Source: Sporomusa sp.
GTDB lineage: Bacteria > Bacillota_C > Negativicutes > Sporomusales > Sporomusaceae
Length of the DNA: 10,927 bases
Assembly: GCA_029256645.1 (NCBI GenBank)
Contig: JAQSXM010000079.1
Location: 1-10,927, forward strand
Direction of reading: 5' to 3'
Made by a program: the position numbers and the translations under genes
Notes under the pieces: model-generated
The model's input: only the letters and a program-made list of their open reading frames with translations
Database searches by the model: none
Told to the model about the DNA's origin: nothing
In this document: piece by piece, positions 7,177 to 10,927 of the stretch
Position numbering within the stretch: the stretch's first letter is position 1
Layout of the letters: each line of letters begins with the position of its first letter

Positions 7177-7194
7177 ATGACAAAAAGCAGTTAG
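7177..7194 (+). other. Possible five-codon leader ORF in the desulfidase mRNA leader
   Basis: GGAGGT at 7161-7166 precedes an ATG at 7177 that encodes only MTKSS before a TAG, in a different frame from the desulfidase. It lies between the predicted sigma-54 start point and the real start codon. The spacing of 11 bases is longer than ideal. It may be a tiny leader peptide or simply an orphan ribosome binding site. Confidence 0.25.
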
Positions 7195-7232
7195 GATACA
7201 GAAATAATATTGACAGGGGGGCCCATTGCTAT

Positions 7233-8507
7233 ATGGATACAAAAATATACGATAGTTATATTGAGATATTGAAGGAAGAATTGGTACCCGCACTAGGGTG
7301 TACCGAACCTATTGCTATTGCCTATGCAGCAGCCAAGGCCAGAGAAATATTGGGGTGTTTTCCGGAGAAAGCAGTACTGGAATGCAGTGGTAATATCGTT
7401 AAAAATGTAAAAAGTGTTGTCGTTCCTAATGCCGGAGGTCTAACTGGGATTCGAGCCAGTATGCTGGCAGGTCTTGTTGGTGGCAAAGCGGATAATCAAC
7501 TTGAAGTCCTATCAGATATGACACCGGAGCATATCAGTATTGTCAAAGAGCTACTCGATAGTAATTCCTATGAAGTGCGATTACTATCAACAGATATCAA
7601 CCTTCATCTTTTAATCTGCTTAATGGCAAAGGATGAATATGTGACAGTAGAAATTAAACATACCCATACCAACATATGTAAAATAGAGAAGAACGGTCAG
7701 GTGGTTTATCAAAATGATGTGGCTAATGATAAATATTTAGGGGCTTTTACTGATCGCACCATCCTTACGGTGGAAGGCATTTATAATTTTGCTAATACTG
7801 TACCCCTGGAAAAAGTTTGCGATCTTATCGCTATACAAATTGACTACAATATGTGTATTGCCGAGGAAGGTTTGCAAGGTGATTATGGGATAAATATCGG
7901 TCGCACATTACTTGATATTGGCCATGATGAGCCGGTACGGACCAAGATTAAAGCCTATACTGCAGCCGCTTCCGAAGCCCGGATGAGTGGTTGCGGGTTG
8001 CCGGTGGTCACAAATTCCGGCAGCGGCAATCAAGGTATCGCTACTTCTATCCCTGTTATCGTTTATGCCAGAGAGCATGACCTACCTGTAGAAAAATTGT
8101 ATCGAGGGCTAGTATTTTCCAACCTACTGACCATTCACCAAAAAACATTGATTGGTCGCTTATCTGCTTTTTGTGGTGCTGTCAGCGCGTCTTGTTCCAG
8201 TGGTGCTGCTATTACCTACCTTGAGGGAGGTACTCTTGAACAAATCAATCAAACGATTAGCAATACGCTGGCTAATGTTCCGGGTATTGTCTGCGACGGC
8301 GCAAAACCATCCTGTGCCGCCAAAATAGCTTCTTGCCTGGACGCCTCCTACCTATCTCATGTGCTGGCCATGAATGGCAAGCATTATCAGGCAGGAAACG
8401 GTATTTTAAAAGCCGATGTGGAAGAAACTATCGCTGCGGTGGGCCGTATAGCCTATAACGGTATGCGGGCAACCGATACGGAGATTATCAAAATCATGTT
8501 GGAATCT
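7233..8507 (+). CDS. cdsB: L-cysteine desulfidase, CyuA/CdsB (UPF0597) family; open reading frame ends with TAA at 8508-8510
   Basis: The 425-residue cytoplasmic enzyme should convert L-cysteine to pyruvate, ammonia and sulfide. It closely follows E. coli CyuA (YhaM) along its length: EELVPALGCTEPIAIA at the start, then TNSGSGNQGI, and GIVCDGAKPSCAAK near the end. The conserved cysteines expected to hold the Fe-S cluster are present: Cys23 (GCTEP), Cys354 (VCDGA) and Cys361 (SCAAK), with an extra Cys368 nearby. Length is normal (CyuA is about 436). The open frame extends upstream to a GTG at 7119, but that part overlaps the sigma-54 promoter and would precede the transcript start. I take the ATG at 7233, with AGGGGGG at 7215-7221 about 11 bases ahead. 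No gene follows in the same unit. L-serine dehydratases share this fold at lower similarity, so some activity on serine is possible. Confidence 0.9.
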
Positions 8508-8510
8508 TAA

Positions 8511-8700
8511 TAAGAGCATAAGGGACGAGCGCAGACAACCCCTACTTTTATCTCATTGCGCCCTGAGGATTTTAACAGAAGAAACCCGATAACTCACGAA
8601 AAAATACAATAAAATGAAATAATTGTATATTATTAGCAGGAGTTTTTAAAATAGTGAAGAAAGTGATAAAAAACATTTCAATATTAGTGGGGCGATGCAG
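8511..8700 (+). other. AT-rich spacer with possible small leader ORF (8654-8716)
   Basis: A TATTAT at 8628-8633 could serve as a -10 box, though its -35 is poor. AGGAG (8638-8642) lies 11 bases before a GTG at 8654 that opens a 20-codon frame beginning VKKVIKNISIL and closing with TAA at 8714-8716, inside the loop of the terminator described next. This could be a leader peptide of an attenuator or a short transcript. No T-box, SAM or other riboswitch signature is recognisable. Confidence 0.35.
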
Positions 8701-8737
8701 CCTTTCAGGCAGGTAAAACTGCTTGAAAGGTTTTTTT
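8701..8737 (+). terminator. Strong rho-independent terminator upstream of the peptide-transporter operon
   Basis: CCTTTCAGGCAG (8701-8712) pairs with CTGCTTGAAAGG (8719-8730) through 12 bp with one G-U pair, around a 6-base loop, followed by seven Ts (8731-8737). It is about 190 bases past the desulfidase stop and 110 before the binding-protein start. It either ends the desulfidase transcript or works as an attenuator for the transporter. Confidence 0.88.
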
Positions 8738-8846
8738 ATTTTCAATATAAATCTTTGCCTGGCATATTGAAGCCGGCTGTTATGTCAGTAGGCCATGAAA
8801 AGATTTATTTTATATAGTAAAGCATTATTTGAAATGGGGGGAAAGC

Positions 8847-10424
8847 ATGAAAAAGTTAAGTTATCTGATGGTGCTGGTGTTGCTGGTCATGGTTCTGGGA
8901 GGCTGTGGCAGCAGCAAACCGGCAGAGCAAGTCACTAAAAAGGTACCCAATGATGTTTTGGTTGTCGGTATGTCCCTGGATCTGGCAACATTAGATCCGG
9001 CGGCAACAATGGATAATGCCTCCTGGAAGATTACCTATCCCTGTTATGACCGTCTTGTCAAATATAAAACCGATAATGGTAAAAGCAGCACTGAGGTTGA
9101 ACCGATGGCAGCAGAATCCTGGTCGGTAAGCCCTGATGGCAAGGAGTGGATATTTAAGCTTCGTAAGAATATCAAATTTCATGACGGCAGCCCGCTGACG
9201 GCGCAGGCGGTAAAGTTCAGTTTCGACAGGGTCATGAAAATTAAGAAAGGACCTGCCGATTATTTCCCAACACTGAAAGCAGTGGAAGCAGTTGATGACT
9301 ATACGGTAAAATTCGTAATGGAAAAACCCTTCCCGCCATTTTTGTACACGCTGGCAACCAACGCGGCCAGCATCATCAATCCCAAGGTTATGGCCCAGGA
9401 AAAGAATGGCGACTTAGCTTCCGGCTATCTTGCCGATCATACCATGGGCAGTGGCGCCTATGAGCTAAAGGAGTGGAATCCGGGCCAGAATATCAAGCTC
9501 CAGGCAGTGAATGACTATTGGGGCGGCGCACCTGCTTTGAAGACGGTACTTATCCAGTTTATTAAAGATCCATCGGCGCAGCGCCTGCAACTGGAGAATG
9601 GTGATATCGACATTGCGGAGAGTATTCCCACTGAACAACTTGATCAGTTGAAAGCCAAACCGGATCTGCAGATTGCTGAAAGTCCCAGTCTGTTGGTCAG
9701 TTATGTGTATCTGAATAACAAGAAGGCGCCGCTTGATAATATCAAGGTCCGGCAGGCTCTTAATTACGCTATTGATCATAATGCCATCATTCAGGGTGCG
9801 ATCAAAGGCAAAGGCATCCAATTGAAAGGACCAATTCCTGAAGGCTTATGGGGCTATGATCCCAATGTAAAAGGCTATAGTCTTAACATTGAAAAAGGTA
9901 AACAGCTGCTGGCCGAGGCCGGTTTTGCTCAGGGACTGACCTTGAAGCTGCTCTATTCCGATTACAAGAGCTTCTGGGAAAGTGAGGCCCTGCTGCTGCA
10001 GGACAATCTGGCTAAAATCGGGGTAAAGGTTGAACTGGAAAAAATAGCATGGGCTACTTTAAGAGACAAGGTGGACCGGGCTGATTACGATCTGTGTCTT
10101 GGGGCCTGGAGTCCGGATTACGCCGATCCCCAGACGTTCATGACCTATTGGTATGATTCCAGGATGTTCGGTCTGGCCGGTAACCGGGCATTTTACAAAA
10201 ACGATGCGGTAGACGCGCTGCTGCGTGAGGCCGAGCAGATCAGTGACCAGGGGGCACGCACCAAGCTCTACCAGCAAGCTCAGGCTATTGTGCTGGAAGA
10301 GGCTCCGTATATTTTATTATTCCAAAGCAACAGCATGGTTGCCATGCGCAAAAACGTGCAGGGCTACGTGTACAACCCCATGCTGGAATCCATGTATAAC
10401 TTTGAAAGCATGAAAAAGAACTGA
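8847..10424 (+). CDS. Peptide ABC transporter substrate-binding lipoprotein (SBP_bac_5 family)
   Basis: The 525-residue product is an extracytoplasmic solute receptor of the DppA/OppA/NikA/GsiB type, anchored by lipid to the membrane. The N-terminus is a lipoprotein signal: KK, a hydrophobic core, and lipobox LGGC with Cys20 as the modified residue, followed by a Gly/Ser-rich spacer. Family features include DVLVVGMSLDLATLDP at the mature start, FKLRKNIKFHDGSPLTAQAVKFSFDR, and the C-terminal ...APYILLF...NVQGY segment. Length is normal. The ATG at 8847 has TGGGGGG at 8835-8841 just before it; a TTG six codons upstream (8829) lies ahead of this site and is not used. The ligand is unknown: the family binds di- and oligopeptides, nickel, heme or glutathione. 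A permease gene follows, separated by a stable hairpin. Uptake of cysteine-containing peptides would suit the neighbouring desulfidase but is conjecture. Confidence 0.92.
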   Translation: MKKLSYLMVLVLLVMVLGGCGSSKPAEQVTKKVPNDVLVVGMSLDLATLDPAATMDNASWKITYPCYDRLVKYKTDNGKSSTEVEPMAAESWSVSPDGKEWIFKLRKNIKFHDGSPLTAQAVKFSFDRVMKIKKGPADYFPTLKAVEAVDDYTVKFVMEKPFPPFLYTLATNAASIINPKVMAQEKNGDLASGYLADHTMGSGAYELKEWNPGQNIKLQAVNDYWGGAPALKTVLIQFIKDPSAQRLQLENGDIDIAESIPTEQLDQLKAKPDLQIAESPSLLVSYVYLNNKKAPLDNIKVRQALNYAIDHNAIIQGAIKGKGIQLKGPIPEGLWGYDPNVKGYSLNIEKGKQLLAEAGFAQGLTLKLLYSDYKSFWESEALLLQDNLAKIGVKVELEKIAWATLRDKVDRADYDLCLGAWSPDYADPQTFMTYWYDSRMFGLAGNRAFYKNDAVDALLREAEQISDQGARTKLYQQAQAIVLEEAPYILLFQSNSMVAMRKNVQGYVYNPMLESMYNFESMKKN

Positions 10425-10447
10425 TAGCCTGTATGACAGTGTTAGAG

Positions 10448-10477
10448 GATATGGATATGTTGCGGCATATCCATATC
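10448..10477 (+). repeat. Intercistronic hairpin between binding-protein and permease genes
   Basis: A perfect 12-bp stem (GATATGGATATG at 10448-10459 with 10466-10477) encloses the 6-base loop TTGCGG. No T tract follows and the permease ribosome binding site lies only a few bases on, so it is unlikely to be a full terminator. Such structures commonly protect the 3' end of the binding-protein message and let that protein be made in excess over the membrane subunits. Confidence 0.7.
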
Positions 10478-10496
10478 TGCGCTTTGGGGGGAGAGC

Positions 10497-10927
10497 ATGT
10501 TTGTTTTACGGTATTTAATTAAACGGTTACCTCATTTGCTGGTAGTATTTCTGGGGGTATCTATCATTACCTTCGCCATATCCCATGTCATTCCGGGCGA
10601 TCCGGCGCGAATGCTGGTAGGGCAGCGGGCGAGCCAGGAAACGCTGGCAAAGGTCCGGGTGGAGCTGGGGTTAGATCAACCTATCCCGGTTCAATATCTC
10701 CGGTATATGACAGATTTGCTGCAGGGGGATATGGGCACCTCCATTCGTACACAGCAACCAATTGCCAAGGAGCTTAAGCGGTATTTTCCGGCTACTCTGG
10801 AGCTTACCCTTGTCAGCATGCTGCTTGCTCTGGTTTTCGGGATCTTGCTGGGGGTAGCGGCTGCTGTCCGGCGCGACCGGTGGGTTGACCACATCAGCCG
10901 GATTATTTCCCTCATCGGCGTGTCCAC
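10497..10927 (+). CDS. Peptide ABC transporter permease, DppB/OppB-like (N-terminal 143 residues; cut by window edge)
   Basis: The frame opens at ATG 10497 after GGGGGGAG (10486-10493) and stays open to the window end. Its product begins MFVLRYLIKRLPHLLVVFLG, the typical first transmembrane helix of DppB/OppB/GsiC permeases. It continues with ITFAISHVIPGDPARMLVG, the conserved periplasmic VRVELGLDQPIPVQYLRYM and GDMGTSIRT segments, and a second hydrophobic helix (about 106-124: TLVSMLLALVFGILLGVAA). The truncated part should hold the remaining helices and the EAA loop that contacts the ATPase. It forms an operon with the binding-protein gene, 72 bases upstream; a second permease (DppC type) and ATPase genes are expected further right. 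Ligand class is as uncertain as for the binding protein. Confidence 0.93.
   Translation, partial: MFVLRYLIKRLPHLLVVFLGVSIITFAISHVIPGDPARMLVGQRASQETLAKVRVELGLDQPIPVQYLRYMTDLLQGDMGTSIRTQQPIAKELKRYFPATLELTLVSMLLALVFGILLGVAAAVRRDRWVDHISRIISLIGVS

Noticed and set aside
8758..8773. Sigma-54-like CTGGCATATTGAAGC ahead of the transporter genes
   Set aside because: GG (8761-8762) and GC (8772-8773) are offset by 11 bases instead of 12 and the T run before GC is missing.
1..10927. CRISPR array, tRNA/rRNA gene, insertion sequence, prophage or defence system
   Set aside because: No regularly spaced repeats, no tRNA-like cloverleaf or rRNA stretch, and no transposase, integrase or nuclease gene was found; only the single REP-like palindrome hints at mobile DNA.

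Overview
The window looks like chromosomal DNA of an anaerobic, spore-former-type Firmicute, possibly a Negativicute of the Sporomusa/Pelosinus kind. This rests on strong GGAGG-type ribosome binding sites (one with a TTG start), U-tract hairpin terminators, sigma-54 regulation, and anaerobe-type genes (iron-containing alcohol dehydrogenase, Fe-S cysteine desulfidase, membrane molybdoenzyme). The genus is an impression from gene content only; no rRNA or marker gene is present.

Layout. (1) 1-179 is the 3' end of an unrecognised gene, closed by a terminator at 231-265. (2) 369-1985 is a YtcJ-type amidohydrolase with its own sigma-A-type promoter. It faces, tail to tail with a single base between the stop codons, (3) a minus-strand gene (1987-3159) fusing a b-cytochrome-like membrane domain to a sulfite-oxidase-fold molybdopterin domain. 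(4) Divergent from it are a GNAT acetyltransferase (3268-3696) and an iron-containing alcohol dehydrogenase (3735-4898), possibly one transcript. (5) 4899-5405 has no intact gene. It holds a run of hairpins, including a palindrome resembling dispersed Firmicute REP-like elements and a bidirectional terminator. (6) 5406-8510 is the most coherent module: a sigma-54-dependent activator with a Cys-rich sensor domain, then a near-consensus -24/-12 promoter, then an L-cysteine desulfidase of the CyuA/CdsB (UPF0597) family. It resembles the cdsR-cdsB pair described in Clostridioides difficile. (7) 8511-8846 holds a strong terminator overlapped by a tiny possible leader ORF. (8) 8847 to the end is the start of a peptide ABC transporter operon: lipoprotein binding protein, intercistronic hairpin, and a DppB/OppB-type permease cut by the window edge.

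How they fit together. The activator probably senses cysteine or a related thiol/redox signal and drives the desulfidase, which breaks cysteine down to pyruvate, ammonia and sulfide. The peptide transporter lies next to it on the same strand but behind a terminator, so any link (peptide-derived cysteine) is only suggestive. In the sequence as given, the activator gene carries a +1 frameshift near codon 45, at a CCC-T. It is therefore a recent mutation, a sequence error, or, less likely, a recoding site. By eye, the 4900-8700 stretch is more AT-rich than the flanking amidohydrolase, molybdoenzyme and transporter genes.
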